Position numbers and translations under genes: made by a program. Of a stretch of DNA of 64,000 nt, positions 42,563 through 54,060 are shown one piece after another. The stretch comes from Azolla caroliniana. Lineage: Eukaryota; Polypodiophyta. The notes under the pieces are model-generated. The model ran no database searches. It was not told where the DNA came from and was given only the letters and a program-made list of their open reading frames with translations. The stretch lies in the NCBI GenBank assembly GCA_043228905.1, contig JBHGNT010000005.1, forward strand, positions 13,020,001-13,084,000, given 5' to 3'. How positions within the stretch are numbered: the stretch's first letter is position 1; every line of letters begins with the position of its first letter.

Positions 42563-42899
42563 CATTACCCATAGGAGTGTACAAGGTGGTCTAAGGGTGG
42601 AACACGATAATGTGGTTGATGTGTATGTGTAATGTATATGAGTGTGTGAGGATGACTACGTGTATGAACACATGCACATTTATGTGCATGTGTAACAGTC
42701 TTATTTGTAAGGGTCATATTATGTAACTGTTACATTTTGATGTACTATATAAACCCCTTATGGGGCATGTAATGAAATATACATTTTTCCCTCACACATT
42801 TTGTGTCATTACATTTTTCCCTCTTTCTCTCTCTCTCTCTCACGTAACCCCCTTGGGAGGGGGTGGAGCCATGCTTGGCTTCACCCACCACCCATAACA
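42563..42899 (+). repeat. Left long direct repeat of the F-box/PPR element (LTR-like)
   Basis: About 337 bp matching 44820-45154 at high identity, with AACACGATAATGTGGTTGAT shared exactly. TATATAAACCCC near 42747, CT tract near 42829-42841, end near CCCATAACA. TCCTT at 42558-42562 also follows the right copy (45155-45159), a candidate target duplication. The first few bases are uncertain and lack a clear TG. Confidence 0.72.
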
Positions 42900-43076
42900 T
42901 TGGCATGCATGAACGGCCTACCCTCCCTTGAGAGGAAGTCTCTCTCTATCCCTCTTTGTTGCGTCTCCATGTCTGCATTTGCATGTATGCCTTGCATGGG
43001 TATAACCTAAAGCCAAGCAACTTCGTCCATGGCCATGGTGCTTGAAGCTCCCAACCCCCACCCTTAGATCAATGAA

Positions 43077-43527
43077 ATGGTGATAATGGAAAGGGTTGAT
43101 TGTGAAGACTTGTCGTCCTTCTTCTTGCAAGAGCTCCCAAAGGATGTATTAGCGCATCTTTCCGCTTCTTTGGTGCCCAAGGATCTCTGCAACCTCGGCC
43201 TCACCTGCAAGAAGCTTCACAATATTTGCATGTCAAACAAGCTATGGTGACTTCAATGCAACATATCTAGGCAAATCAACAATCTCTCTTCTTCTTCTTC
43301 TTCTTCTTCTTCTTCGTCTTCTTATGACCCACCTTACACAACTCCCTCAGAAACTAGAAAACAACAGCACGAGCTTTTCTTCGTCAAAAGACCTCCCTTC
43401 CCCTCCAATCACAATGGTGGGATTCTATCTACCATAGCAACCGACAAAACAAAGTTTTCTAAAAGTAGAGATTGTACCCTTGAGAAAGATGAAGACGAAG
43501 GAAGAAAAAACACCTCTTCAACATGAT
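43077..43527 (+). pseudogene. F-box protein fragment with one nonsense codon
   Basis: ATG 43077, with a TAG 12 bases upstream in frame. Residues 17-57 form an F-box: LQELPKDVLAHLSASLVPKD then LCNLGLTCKKLHNICM. TGA at 43248-43250 follows KLW, where F-boxes usually carry a charged residue (CGA to TGA would explain it). After it comes LQCNISRQINN, a poly-Ser run from a TCT repeat, and a basic tail to TGA at about 43525. An intact version would be an SCF ubiquitin-ligase adaptor; no substrate-binding domain is seen. Confidence 0.78.
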
Positions 43528-44275
43528 GATCTTGACGGTGATAATGATCATGGATGCTTCACTCTGTAGAGACTTGGAAAAGAGCTTGGCAATGGAAGGT
43601 TGGATGAAGCCATGGCAGAGCTCAAAGGACATTCAAGAGTTGAGTTCTACATCGATGCAAGCACATATTCTATGCTTCTAAAGCAATGTGGCAAGGTGAA
43701 GTCTCTAGTCTATGGGAAGCAAGTGCATAACCACATGATGAAGTATGATCTCGATCACCAAACATTTCTGGGAAATCATTTTATAGATATGCATCAACAT
43801 TGTGGAGACCTTGATTCCACCATTTTGGTATTTGATGGTCTGTATAATAAGAATGTGCTCTCCTGGACTATTATGATATCCTCTTATACATAGCAAGGTT
43901 ACCCTAAGAAAACTCTTCAACTTTTTAAGCAAATGCAAGATGAGAATGTGAAACCTGATAAGGTCACGATTAGTACTATTGTCGGTGCTTGCTCTACCAT
44001 TTGTGCACTAGAAGAAGGTAGACAGATTCATCTAAAGATCAAAGATGGTGTATTAGAATCAGATATTTTTGTGGAGAGCATTGTTGTCAATATGTATGCT
44101 AAATGTGGATGCGTGGCTAAAGCATGAACAATCTTTGAAAGCATGAGGTTGAGAAATGTAGTGGCATGGACAATCATGATCACATCTTATGCACAACATG
44201 ATAAAGGAGAGGAGGCTTTGATCCTTTTTAGAAGAATGGTCTCAAGAACTTCCATGTTAGATGTCAATACAATGC
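43489..44275 (+). pseudogene. PPR (pentatricopeptide repeat) protein fragment, PLS type
   Basis: Frame from ATG 43489 (overlapping the F-box frame in another register), with stops at about 43567, 43891 and 44125 but no frameshift. Repeats: TYSMLLKQCGKVKSLVYGKQ, TFLGNHFIDMHQHCGDLDS, NVLSWTIMISSYT, KTLQLFKQMQDENVKPDKVT, then IFVESIVVNMYAKCGCVAKA and NVVAWTIMITSYAQ. Such proteins bind organelle RNA one base per repeat and steer editing or processing. Only about five to six repeats remain, and no E/DYW domain. The stops fit CAG to TAG and CGA to TGA changes. Confidence 0.85.
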
Positions 44276-44819
44276 AACGGCGGCCAACAGCCGATAGACA
44301 GAGCTAGATAGCCAACAAGCTAGGGGACACAACCGACGGACGACAAGAGCAAACAAACGTTAACGTTCGACAAAGTCGAACAAAAATGGACAAAATACAA
44401 AGGGCGAAGGAGAATTTCGAAAAGTTAAGGGCAAAAAAGAGAATTTAAAAAACCGAAAGGAAAAAAATACAATTTTATAACCTTGAGGTTAAAACTAAAA
44501 AAATTTCAAAGACCAAATGGTGCAAAAACATAAAATTCACTTCACATGATGAAACCAAAGAACACACATACAAACAACTCGATTTCACAACCCATTCCAT
44601 TATGAACGAATCAATTGGTGTGTGACCCAATCGAGAGATATGTTGACCGAACAAGAAGGTTCAAGTTAAGCAAAACTCTGATCAAAGTTATCGATTGTAG
44701 AGTTATGATCCGATCAAGGGATTTCCGATCGTTGAAACGACCGATAAAGTTCCGATCAAGAAGAGTTATCATGGCGAATGGGTTCACCATGCGATGCACT
44801 GTCGCACAAGCATGCCATG
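44276..44819 (+). other. Interior tail of F-box/PPR element, no gene seen
   Basis: A-rich sequence, then 44600-44819. The last 90 bp contain a motif reading TVAQACHVLPV that recurs in Na2 near 62780-62846 in the same orientation relative to that element. Confidence 0.55.
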
Positions 44820-45154
44820 TATTACCTGTAAGAGTGTACAAGGCGGTCTAAGGGTGGAACACGATAATGTGGTTGATGTATATGTGTAATGTACATGAAT
44901 GTCTGAGGATGAGTATGTGTATGAACACGCACATTTATGTGCATGTATAACAGTCTTATTTGTAACGATCATATTATGTTACCATTACATTTTGATGTAC
45001 TATACATATAAACCCCTTATGGGGCATGCAATGAAATATACAGTTTTCCCCCTCACATTTTGTCATTACATTTTTCCCTCTTTCTTTCTCTCTCATGTAA
45101 CTGCCTTGGGAGGGGGGTGGAGCCATTCTTAGCTTCACCCCCAACCCATAAACA
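44820..45154 (+). repeat. Right long direct repeat of the F-box/PPR element (LTR-like)
   Basis: About 335 bp, same TATA region (ATACATATAAACCCC near 45001) and same end (CCCATAAACA), then TCCTT. Confidence 0.72.
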
Positions 45155-45159
45155 TCCTT

Positions 45160-45618
45160 CAACACATACATGATTTTTTTGCTTCTGCCTTGACATCCTC
45201 ATCTCCAATGCGAACTCCACCTACAAAGTCGCCAAATCCGGCCCCGCTAACCATTGGCGAGTGTGGTTCACAGTCCACGTGCGGAGTTATGGACACAAGT
45301 GCTCCCCCGCGTCATCATTACCGGGAAAGATGGAAGATCATTCAAAAAAAAGGATTCATACTTGCCAAGCATACATAATATGATGCCAATGACGCAAGCT
45401 CTAACTCCTAAATATATTAATCTATATTGGGGGATTCCAGAGTTCCTATCAACTAGTAAAGGAACTCCCCGAGGTTACCTATAAACTTTAGAATTATACA
45501 ATGGTTTCCTAGTGAAGGTTGACAAGGAATTTAGAACAGTTTTAGAATTGAGTACAAAAGGGAGGATGCCACTAGAGTTTGTGCATCAGCACTTTGGGCT
45601 CCCACACACAGTATGCTG
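45160..45618. other. Spacer downstream of RMI1
   Basis: Presumed RMI1 3' UTR plus flank. Plus-strand frames near 45190-45480 have no domain I know. An AATATTTT/AATAAA-type signal is not obvious. Confidence 0.5.
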
Positions 45619-48600
45619 TTAGGGAGATACTTCGATTGGAGGTACAGTTGTGGCTACAATTGGCAAACTTGTTACGCTTTGCAATGTTCGAATTAGAGAC
45701 CAAGCATCAGCATTTGAGCATCCCTCTGACATCTCTATAACAACTGGGAATTCAGAACTATCATCTTTCCTCATAAGTAAGATACCCTGCATTACATTAA
45801 TACCATTAACGAATTTCTGTCCACTTGTAGGTAAGTAGTGTGCGGGAGTTCATACCTCAAACCTTGTCAGAAACATTTGAAATCGGATCATGTTTTCTCT
45901 CATCTTGGTGACTTCTTCTGGACTTGAGCTTGTTAGACCTTCTGATATCTTGCTAGGAGAGAAACCAATGAGCCTCTCTACAATCTGCAAAACAAGATAG
46001 GGTAAAAAGAGACTGAATCTTATATAATATAATAATATAATGGGTGTATGAAAAAATAAAGATAGTTTACATGATGATCAATCCTCACTACGCTGATTTC
46101 ACTACCATCGTCAATGTATGCAAAAAGCTTGAAATGGCTGAGATTTTTGTATTGGAAGTCCTTAACTCCAGTCAGAACACACTGTAAAATAAGGTCAAAA
46201 AAGTCCAACATTACTTTCCGACAATTTAGTACAGTAAAATGTGTCATAATTGAGTCAAAGCAAAGTATGTTTTAAACGAACTTAAGGTTACAAGTAAAGA
46301 TGGAACATATCTAATGCAATAAATATATCAAATTGAACTCCATCTAAAAGCATTTCTCAATGTGAACAACCCTGTATTAGACAATTAGATATAGTGGCTG
46401 TATATAGTGGTGGGTCACTATAACCAATCATCCAATACAATAAGAAAGAAAGAGCTACAAAGGCTGGTGGCTGAGAAGGGAATCTCATCTTTTTTCCAAT
46501 ATTCTGAGAAGTCATCCATTAGCATGTTAGGATACATATCAAATACACCTACGTTTGCATGTCATAATGTTGGATGGGGATCAAAGACTGTTGCCAATGG
46601 TTTGAGCAGGACAAAGTCAGGATCCAATACTGTTATGGCATGAAGGGATTTGAGTCTGGACCAAGTATTCTTTGGAAAGGAAGGAGTTTGAGCCTGAACA
46701 GCAATTATAAGAACGCCTTCTTTCTCTTTTTTAATCTCCAAGCCACTAACTTCCCGCACAACCGAGACTAATCTTGCTCCCTTGCAGAGTATCTCTTCTG
46801 TTACATACATATACCCCCTTTTTCTGAATTTTTATAATATCTCTATGAAATCTATATACATCAGAGTTTATTTCAGAGAAGATAGTAAGATCTTACAATG
46901 ATTTCAATGTTTGGAAGGTTAAAAAGAGGAGAGAAACCTAGGGTGTCTGTTTTCCTCATTTTTTTGAGTGGTTAATGTCTTTCTTGGGTCATCAGATCCA
47001 CCTCTTTTATAAGCCGGTTTCAATTCTATCTGTGAATATTCAGTCTCTAAATTCAACTGAATGCTAAAAATGTCTTCATCCAGCTGCTAAATGAGTTCTG
47101 TATATTTATTAACACATTCTATTTGTTCTATGTTTCGAAGAGCAAATTTTTGAATAAAAATTCAATTTTGCTCTATATTCACATGGCATGATATTCGTTC
47201 TTGATTTGGAACAAAGCAAGGCTATTTTTACCCCTCTAGATAAGCTACAAATATAGGTCAAAGTCATAATAATCCTATATTAAATCTAGGAGGGGATCAT
47301 GGTTCTATGGATTAGGTATTTACAAATCTATTCATTTATTCATCTAGGTTCTCACACATGTAGTGATTAACCCACGTCAGTCAGGTAGCTGGAGAGCTTC
47401 ATATGGATAACTAATGGGCCTCACGTTTGATCCAAAGTGCAAAGAGTCTTTCTACAGGACAGTTAAGAGGACATGTAGGCACTGTCAATGCAATTTATTC
47501 GCATCACCTCTTTCTCGCACCTACATTCTGATGTAAACTAAAGAAAACTTTTTCATGCTGCTCTCCAACAAATATTTGGCTAGATATTGTTTACAAGATT
47601 TTCACGATTTTCATTTGTTAAAATAAACTTAAAGGCAACACCTTTATCCTGCCTGTCATGTTTGATTCACTGCAACAATTTGAACTCCAGCTTTTCTTCA
47701 AAAGTGATGAATAGGTCAATGTTGAATTCTCCAACTCTGGTCTGGGAGAATCTTCACGGTGTGAGCCAACAAAATGCAACACACTATCCAAATTTGAAGC
47801 AACAGGGCCTACAAAAGAAGCTCAAACAGAAACTTCAAAGGAAGATATTCAAGCATGATACACTTACAGCATGTTAAAAATCCACATATAACTATTTCTG
47901 TTGTAAATAATTTCACAAAACCGAACTCTTCTCATTTAAATTGATTGTACAACCCTCTTCTTACTCTTTTTCTTTTAATCTACATTTCATGGTTTCCATA
48001 TTGGAATCTACTATGAAAAATTAGACACATCATTCGTGACGGGAAATTTTGAATTGCATTGCTTCCGGATCCTTCAGGTAGCATCTTTTCAACATCCTCT
48101 TAAAATCTGAGAAGTAGAATTGAGACCAGTTCATCTCTTGACTTTTATTAGGTTCTCGAACAAAATTTCATACCGGAGGCTAGATTTCTTGAAGATTGAG
48201 GAGCTTGCTCAGTGTGCACTGATGGTCCTGCTGCACCTCCAATCGGAGTGGTTGTATCTTCAATCTGGAATGTAGCCTGTGCTGCAATAGATGCAGTCTC
48301 AGCAAGACTTTGAGTTGACCCAGTAATATTCCTGATCCACAAAAAATCATCACTATTTCATGGAAACTTGTTACAGAGCATCTATCTCAATCTAGACTTT
48401 AGCAAAGCTCATCATAAATTTAACCCTCCTGGATAACAAAATGAGGATGAAACTTATAAGTTATTCATCACGATGGGAAATAACAACCTTCCACTTATCC
48501 TACCTTTCTCATACTCAAACGTAACATCAATGGCAGGTAGAGTATGAGATCAAAATGAAACAACAATAATAAGCTGCAAAAAGAGGATGAGGCATAGAAG

Positions 48601-51600
48601 AATATGAAACCATTATTCATGGGGCTTTTAATCATCTCCAAACTAAAGTGCAAATTATCCTTACTTCCTCCATTCCCAAAGGGACTGGAATTTCTGATCA
48701 TCTATACCTATAAGGCATCAAACCTGCTTTCTTTCCAGTGTAATCTATTCCCAAGGAATCATATGCATACCTAGATTACTTTCATCATGCCAATAAACAA
48801 CCTACCTTTAAAAAGGCAAAGTTCATTCCTTGTTTATTCCCAGGAAAATGAATGAACTGCTAGATTAGTTTTATCATGTTGATCAATGATTCCAATAGCC
48901 CCCAAAAAATCCCATCCTGTACATGAAAAATTCATTTTCCCAGACAAAATGAAGCAATATTACAATAACAATTGTCATTTCATTAGTAAACAGGTACTGT
49001 TTTTAAATTTTAAACCAATCCATTTTTACAGAATCAATGTCAATGACCAAATTGCATGCCTGCAAAAGTCACCTTGAGCCTCGAGGAGGTTTATTTATAA
49101 GCTGCACAACTTTTTGTCGAGCAGTTTCCAGTTGTTCCACATATCCACCAAGAACGATAATAACTTCTGGAACCAGCATGAGTAGTCCTCTTCGGATATT
49201 GACATGATGAATAGCTATCTGAAAAATGCAATGGAAAGAAACTCACCATAAAAAAAGGTAATCATCACGGTAACATCAAAATAACCACATAAAGCTATCC
49301 GGTTTAGTATGATTGCACATCTTTCATAAACCAATAGTCTGATTGGACCATTCACAATGACACCTTAAACGGGAGAAGGGGAAAGGGAAGGTGTTTAAGG
49401 AAGATAAGAATAAGTCTAATGCTCGTGAGTAATTCCACTTACCTTCAAACCAGCTGGAGAGAACACGTTTAAAGCTTTGATTGGACGATATTCAATGCCA
49501 AAAACACGTTGGATACCATCAGTCATGGAAAGCTTCAAGCAACGTGTTGTGCTTGCAGGACGTTCTCTGTAACGGTTTCGAATTGCCGCACTAATGTCTA
49601 TGACTTCGTCCACCTAAGGCAGTGTTACAAATAAAATTTGTAACCTGGCAAGACTTCACACAGCAACACTGAACAATTTCATGAAAACTCGTGCATTTTG
49701 CAACGCTAAACATAGAAACCCAGTGAAATGTCACAAAGCCTAATGCAAGTTTGCAAAACTAGACACTTTAAAGCTGTGCAATTTCATCAAAACACTTCCA
49801 TGTTGAAAACTTATGTGCATTGCAATGCTGTGAAATGTGAGGAAAAATACAAACATCAAACACGCGGTGACACCGTAAAATTTTATTAAAACTCTTGCCA
49901 AAATAGCAAAGAAGCCAAGCACTATATGATTCCACTCTCAGGTTCCAAAGCTAAGCACAGTAATATTGTACAATTTCACGAGAGAAAAAGATATATGTTG
50001 AGAAAGAACCTAAACGCAGTAAATCTCCAGAATTCTAAGAAATTTCTTGGAGCTAAACACAGTAACACTGTAGAATATCATGAAAAAGGCTGGAAATCTG
50101 CAAAACTACACATGATAACACTACGCAATCTAATTCTTTTTCCTTATGGTTGCAGAGCTAGACACAGAGAAGCTGTAGAGCATCATGGAAAGTCATATAG
50201 GTATGTTCAGGTGATACATAGAGCAAACCTCTAAAAGTTTACTAAAACTCCAAATCTAAATATAGTAGCACAGTGAAATTTCACATTTATAATTATTGGA
50301 GTTCGTGAAATTTCACTATGGAACTGTTTGATTTCACATAAAATCCTGCAGGTTGTAACAAAGTTAAAAAGGAAGAGAAATCTTTTAATTTGTGAACCAA
50401 CTTGAGAGTTTACAGAGAAGCACTTTCAGGTTGTAAACCTGTGGACTTTCACGTGAACTCTAAAAACCAAACATAGAAACACAGTAAAATTTACATGAAA
50501 TTGAAGACTGCAAAAACTAAAATTTCATGAAATTCCACAAAAAGATAAATCCATTGTAAACCGACTAAGCACAGTAAAACTGTGAAATTTCATAGAGAAA
50601 TCTTTTAGGCTGTAAGTCTGTCGACTTCCCCAGGATATCTCAAAACTATAGATAGTAGTACAATTTTCACAAAATTGAAGCATGCAAAACTAGAGGTAGT
50701 GAAGATAAACACAGAAAATATTTGAAATTCCAAAAATAATATTTTATGTCATAAACCAATTAAGCACAGTAAAGCTGTGAAATTGCATGAAAAACTCTTT
50801 CGCATAGTAAATCTGTTGACTTAAATGCAAATTCTCAAAACTATAGACTCAATGACAACTTCAGGAAATTGAGAACTGCAAAAGTTCACACTGTGAAGCT
50901 GTGAAAATATTCATGAGCACTCGCACAGGTTGCAAAAAAAACCAACCTAGTATCACTGCTGCGGTTTAGAAAGTAAGTTTATATGATCAAATTTAAATGG
51001 TACCGATGAGAAATTTTCAGGAAAGACTGGATTTACCTGCAAAATGAATGGTCCAACGAGCTCGGTTGCATGCAAGCTATGCAGGCGAGAAGGTAGAGAA
51101 GGAGCACCCATGGCATTCAGATCGGAAAAAAGGAAAGCAGAGAAGCATCGCTGAGCTTGTTCTGAAAGCGGAAGCTCGAAGAACGAAGCACCAGGCAAAC
51201 GTAGAGACTCAGACAGCTTTTTAACGCATTCAAAAATCCATTCCGAAGAGGGCTTTACACCACGGCTGTGAAGCAAGGACTCCAAAGAAGCGGACTGAGG
51301 AGGTGGAGGAGAACAAAAAGAAAGATGAGGTAGGGAAGCCGAAAAAGAATAAGATGATGATGACGCCTGTGGTAGGGACAGAGAAGTAACAGATGGAACA
51401 GATGGGTCGACAGGCTGCGCATCATCATCGTCTTCTTCTGCTGCGTCGTTGTTTTCTGCTGATGGGACCTGCTGTACAATTGGAATGCGAGAGGCAGAAG
51501 AAGGACCATTTGATTCGGTTTCTTCTTCTTCTTCTTCTTCTTCTTCTTCTACTTTAGAGGAAGAGGAGGAGGAGGAGGAGGTGCAGACTTGCAGAACTGG

Positions 51601-51612
51601 ACGACGTGACAT
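45619..51612 (-). CDS. RMI1: RMI1 homologue (RecQ-mediated genome instability protein 1)
   Basis: Eight exons on the minus strand: 51612-51037, 49613-49443, 49218-49073, 48331-48174, 47808-47642, 46181-46071, 45984-45856, 45786-45619 (TAA). All have GT..AG introns and phases fit; the total is 1626 nt, 541 residues. RMI1 joins a RecQ helicase and topoisomerase III-alpha to dissolve double Holliday junctions and limit crossovers. N-terminus low-complexity (poly-Ser, poly-Glu), then the helical N-domain ending ELHATELVGPFILQV-like text, then an OB-fold (DGIQRVFGIEYRPIKALNV, RRGLLMLVPEVI). A linker follows, then the plant-type C-terminal OB-fold: TGVKDFQYKNLSHFKLFAYI, IGFSPSKISEGL, FEGILLM. The exon-5 donor (GTGTTG) is weak but yields the conserved GRIK-CVLTGV join. 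The protein is somewhat shorter than I recall for Arabidopsis. Large introns hold repeats but no coding insertion. Likely functional. Confidence 0.93.
46182..47641 (-). other. RMI1 intron 5, no exon accepted
   Basis: 1.46 kb. Two exon-like stretches were weighed and rejected (46938-47083 and 46562-46810) because exon 5 to 46181 already gives an uninterrupted conserved protein. Otherwise no feature seen. Confidence 0.65.
49640..50940. repeat. Degenerate repeats in RMI1 intron 1
   Basis: A diverged unit recurs roughly every 80-130 bp: AAGCACAGTAAAGCTGTGAA, then ATTTCATGAAAACTC, then a GGTTGTAAA-like word. Copies are visible near 49675, 49785, 49955, 50055, 50170, 50265, 50480, 50570 and 50765. 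No coding potential. Confidence 0.72.
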
Positions 51613-51671
51613 GGAAAGCCAGAAGAAGAAATTGCCTCTTCGTCCCTTCCTCCCTCACGCAGCCTCATCTT

Positions 51672-51678
51672 CTTTATA
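51672..51678 (-). promoter_or_regulatory. RMI1 candidate TATA box
   Basis: TATAAAG on the minus strand, 60 bp upstream of the ATG at 51612. This implies a short 5' UTR. Confidence 0.5.
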
Positions 51679-51732
51679 GCTATTTATTGTCTACGTATTA
51701 CATATGTTATTAATTAGTATATACATACGTAC

Positions 51733-51763
<31 letters not shown>

Positions 51764-51764
51764 T
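51733..51764. repeat. ATGT microsatellite upstream of RMI1
   Basis: About eight perfect 4-bp units. Confidence 0.93.
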
Positions 51765-51769
51765 ATGTG

Positions 51770-52266
51770 TCTATTTGCACCTAAATCATAAATAGGGTTG
51801 GCGGGGGAATCACGACCACGAATGGTGCAAGTCTCTTAGTTGAGAGCACGTGCGATCTGCATCCTCCGATCTGGATTAAAAAAATGCACCAAATAAAAAG
51901 TGCCTGACTTTGACACCAATAGCCGCCCGACTACTCGTGAGTCGCCCAACCATCACTAGCTTTATTGCCCAACCAAATATGGTCAGTCGCCCAGTCAAAT
52001 ATGGTCAACCAAACAGCTATTGACATGCATTTGGAATACCATCTTCATCGCCACGTGCTTACTTCACAGTTTAGTATTTTATTTGTTTCTACTTTTTCTG
52101 CAAAAGTTTATTTTGAAACTGGACAACATTGTCGGATATGCTCAACTTGGTGAGATTCTTGCTCTATAAGAGAGGTTGATTTACAATAGCTTAGAGAATA
52201 CAATGATTGTCTTTTGGATTAAACCATTGCTCCCAAGAAAAGTGTCTTCAATCTTCGGAGGAAGAG
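51770..52266. other. Intergenic, no gene seen
   Basis: Sequence between the RMI1 promoter and the tRNA array. Short repeated words AGTCGCCCAACCA occur near 51940-51995; otherwise nothing recognised. Confidence 0.5.
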
Positions 52267-52338
52267 ATAGAAGCAAGGGGATCGAATCTGGGTCACCCAC
52301 ATGACAAGCGGGGATACTCACCACTATACTACAATGAT
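52267..52338 (-). tRNA. tRNA-Asp-like copy 1, degenerate acceptor stem
   Basis: 72 nt with anticodon GTC and B box intact (GATTCGATCC). The 3' acceptor strand is replaced (GCTTCTAT), so it is not likely functional. Confidence 0.7.
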
Positions 52339-52613
52339 AGCCTCATGTTGGAAGTATCGATCGCACAACTCGTTCGTAGGATGGAATGTCGAAAACGAGG
52401 CTCGATTTCGTCAACACAGGGGTTGCAACAAAATTTGTAAGCATATGGGCGGGAATACCCACGAGTGCACTCGGATGAGATCATATGGTTACATGCGCCC
52501 TGCTGAAAGGGGTAGAGGATCCGGGGGAGTGAGGAAAGCATTGAGGATATTCTGGTGCGGTATCCCAGGCGGCAATGCCCTAGGACATGACATCGGATTC
52601 ACCTCGCCCTTCG

Positions 52614-52651
52614 CGCCGTTGTCGGGGATCGAACCCGGGTCACACGGGTGA
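52614..52651 (-). pseudogene. tRNA-Asp-like copy 2, 3' half only
   Basis: Only the T arm and 3' acceptor strand remain; GGTTCGATCC is intact. Confidence 0.7.
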
Positions 52652-52845
52652 GAATACCCACGAGTGCACTCAGAGGAGATCATATGATGACATGCACCCT
52701 ACCTCTCAGACGACTGATTGTACCCCATAAGGACTCATAAGGGGTAGAGGAGTCGGGGGAGCAAGGAAAGCATTGAGGATATGCCGGTGCGGGATCCTAG
52801 GCCCCAATGCCCTAGGAGGTGACATCAGATTTGCCCCGCCCTTCA

Positions 52846-52890
52846 CGCCGTTGACGAGGATAGAACACGGGTCACCCGCGTGACAACGAC
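52846..52890 (-). pseudogene. tRNA-Asp-like copy 3, internal deletion
   Basis: Both ends present, but the anticodon arm and D arm are largely deleted; 45 nt. Confidence 0.65.
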
Positions 52891-53173
52891 AACCTCGTCT
52901 TGGAAGTATCGATCGCACAACTCATTCGGACCATGGATGGGAATGTCAAAACGAGACCCGGTTTTGTCACTAGTAGATAGGGTACAACGAAATTCGTCCG
53001 CGTACTCGTACAAGATCATATGGTGATATGCACCCTGCCTCGTGGACAACTGATTGTAGGGCTCGCAAGGGGTACGGAATCCAAGGCAGCGAGGAAAGCA
53101 TTGAGGATATGGCGGTTCAGGATCCTAGGCGCTAATGCCCTAGGAGGTGACATCGGATTCGCCATGCCCTTCA

Positions 53174-53245
53174 CGCCGTTGCTGGGGATCGAGCCCGGGT
53201 CACCCGTGTGACAGGCGGGAGTACTCACCACTATACTACAATGAC
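53174..53245 (-). tRNA. tRNA-Asp-like copy 4 (GTC)
   Basis: 72 nt, anticodon GTC. One acceptor mismatch (A4) and a T-loop change (GGCTCGATCC). Confidence 0.65.
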
Positions 53246-53557
53246 ATACACGTGTTGAAGTATCGACCATACAACTCGTTCAGAGCATGGATGGGAATGT
53301 CGAAAACGAGGCCCGGTTTCATCACCAGGGGTTACAACAAAATTCGTACGCATATGGACGGAAAAACCCAAGAGTGCACTCGAACGAGATCATATGGCGA
53401 TATGTGCCCTATATTGTGGACGACCGATTGTACCTCACAACGGCTCGCAAGAAGGGTAGAGGATCCGACGGACCGAGGAAAGCATTGAGGATATGTCGGT
53501 GAGGGGTCGTAGACCCCAATGCCGTAGGAGGTGAAATTGGATTCACCCCGGCCTTCA

Positions 53558-53629
53558 TGCCATTGCCGGGGATCGAATGCGGGTCACCCCTGTGACAGGC
53601 AGGAATACTCATAACAATACTACAATGAA
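53558..53629 (-). pseudogene. tRNA-Asp-like copy 5, D loop lost
   Basis: 72 nt; the conserved GG of the D loop is changed (TTGTTATGAG) and the anticodon stem is imperfect. Confidence 0.65.
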
Positions 53630-53988
53630 AACCTCGTGTTGGATTTATCGTACAACTTGTTCGGAGCATAGATGAGAATGTTGAAAACGAGGCCCGTTTT
53701 CGTCGCCAGTACACGGGTTGCAACGAAATTCGTCCACGTATGGACAGGAATACCCACGAGTGCACTCGAGGAGATCATATGGTGATATGCGCAGGAATAC
53801 CCACGAGTGCACTGGGAGGAGATCATATGGTGATAATCACCCTGCCTCTCGGACGACTAATTGTACCCCTCAAGGGCTAGCAAGGGGTAGAGGAGCCGGG
53901 GGAGTGAGGAAAGCATTGAGGATATGTCGATGTGAGATCCTAGGCCCAAATGCCCTAGGAGGTGACATCGGATTGGCCATGCCCTTCG

Positions 53989-54060
53989 CGCCATTGCCAG
54001 GGATCGGACCTGGGTCACTCGCGTGACAGGTGGGAATACTCACCACTATAGTACAATGAC
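53989..54060 (-). tRNA. tRNA-Asp-like copy 6 (GTC) with paired changes
   Basis: 72 nt, anticodon GTC. Acceptor A4 pairs with U69, and T-stem A:U replaces G:C, so these two stems stay paired. The anticodon stem has two mismatches. Confidence 0.65.

Larger units (their letters stand above)
42563..45154 (+). mobile_element. LTR-like non-autonomous element carrying F-box and PPR gene fragments
   Basis: Two long direct repeats bracket 1.9 kb with no retroelement protein but with an F-box domain and a PPR array. Candidate target duplication TCCTT. No clear primer site or polypurine tract, so an alternative is a segmental tandem duplication; however, the sequence after the right repeat is unrelated to that after the left one. 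Confidence 0.6.

Noticed and set aside
42563-45154. Tandem gene duplication instead of LTRs
   Set aside because: The sequence after the right repeat is unrelated to the F-box region after the left one, and TCCTT flanks both ends; kept only as an alternative.
45190-45484. Plus-strand frames downstream of RMI1 as a small gene
   Set aside because: No domain, overlapping registers, and a position in the presumed RMI1 3' flank.
46562-47083. Extra RMI1 exons at 46938-47083 and 46562-46810
   Set aside because: Joining 47642 to 46181 gives the conserved GRIK-CVLTGVKDFQY reading with correct phase and a total length divisible by three; the extra pieces break it.
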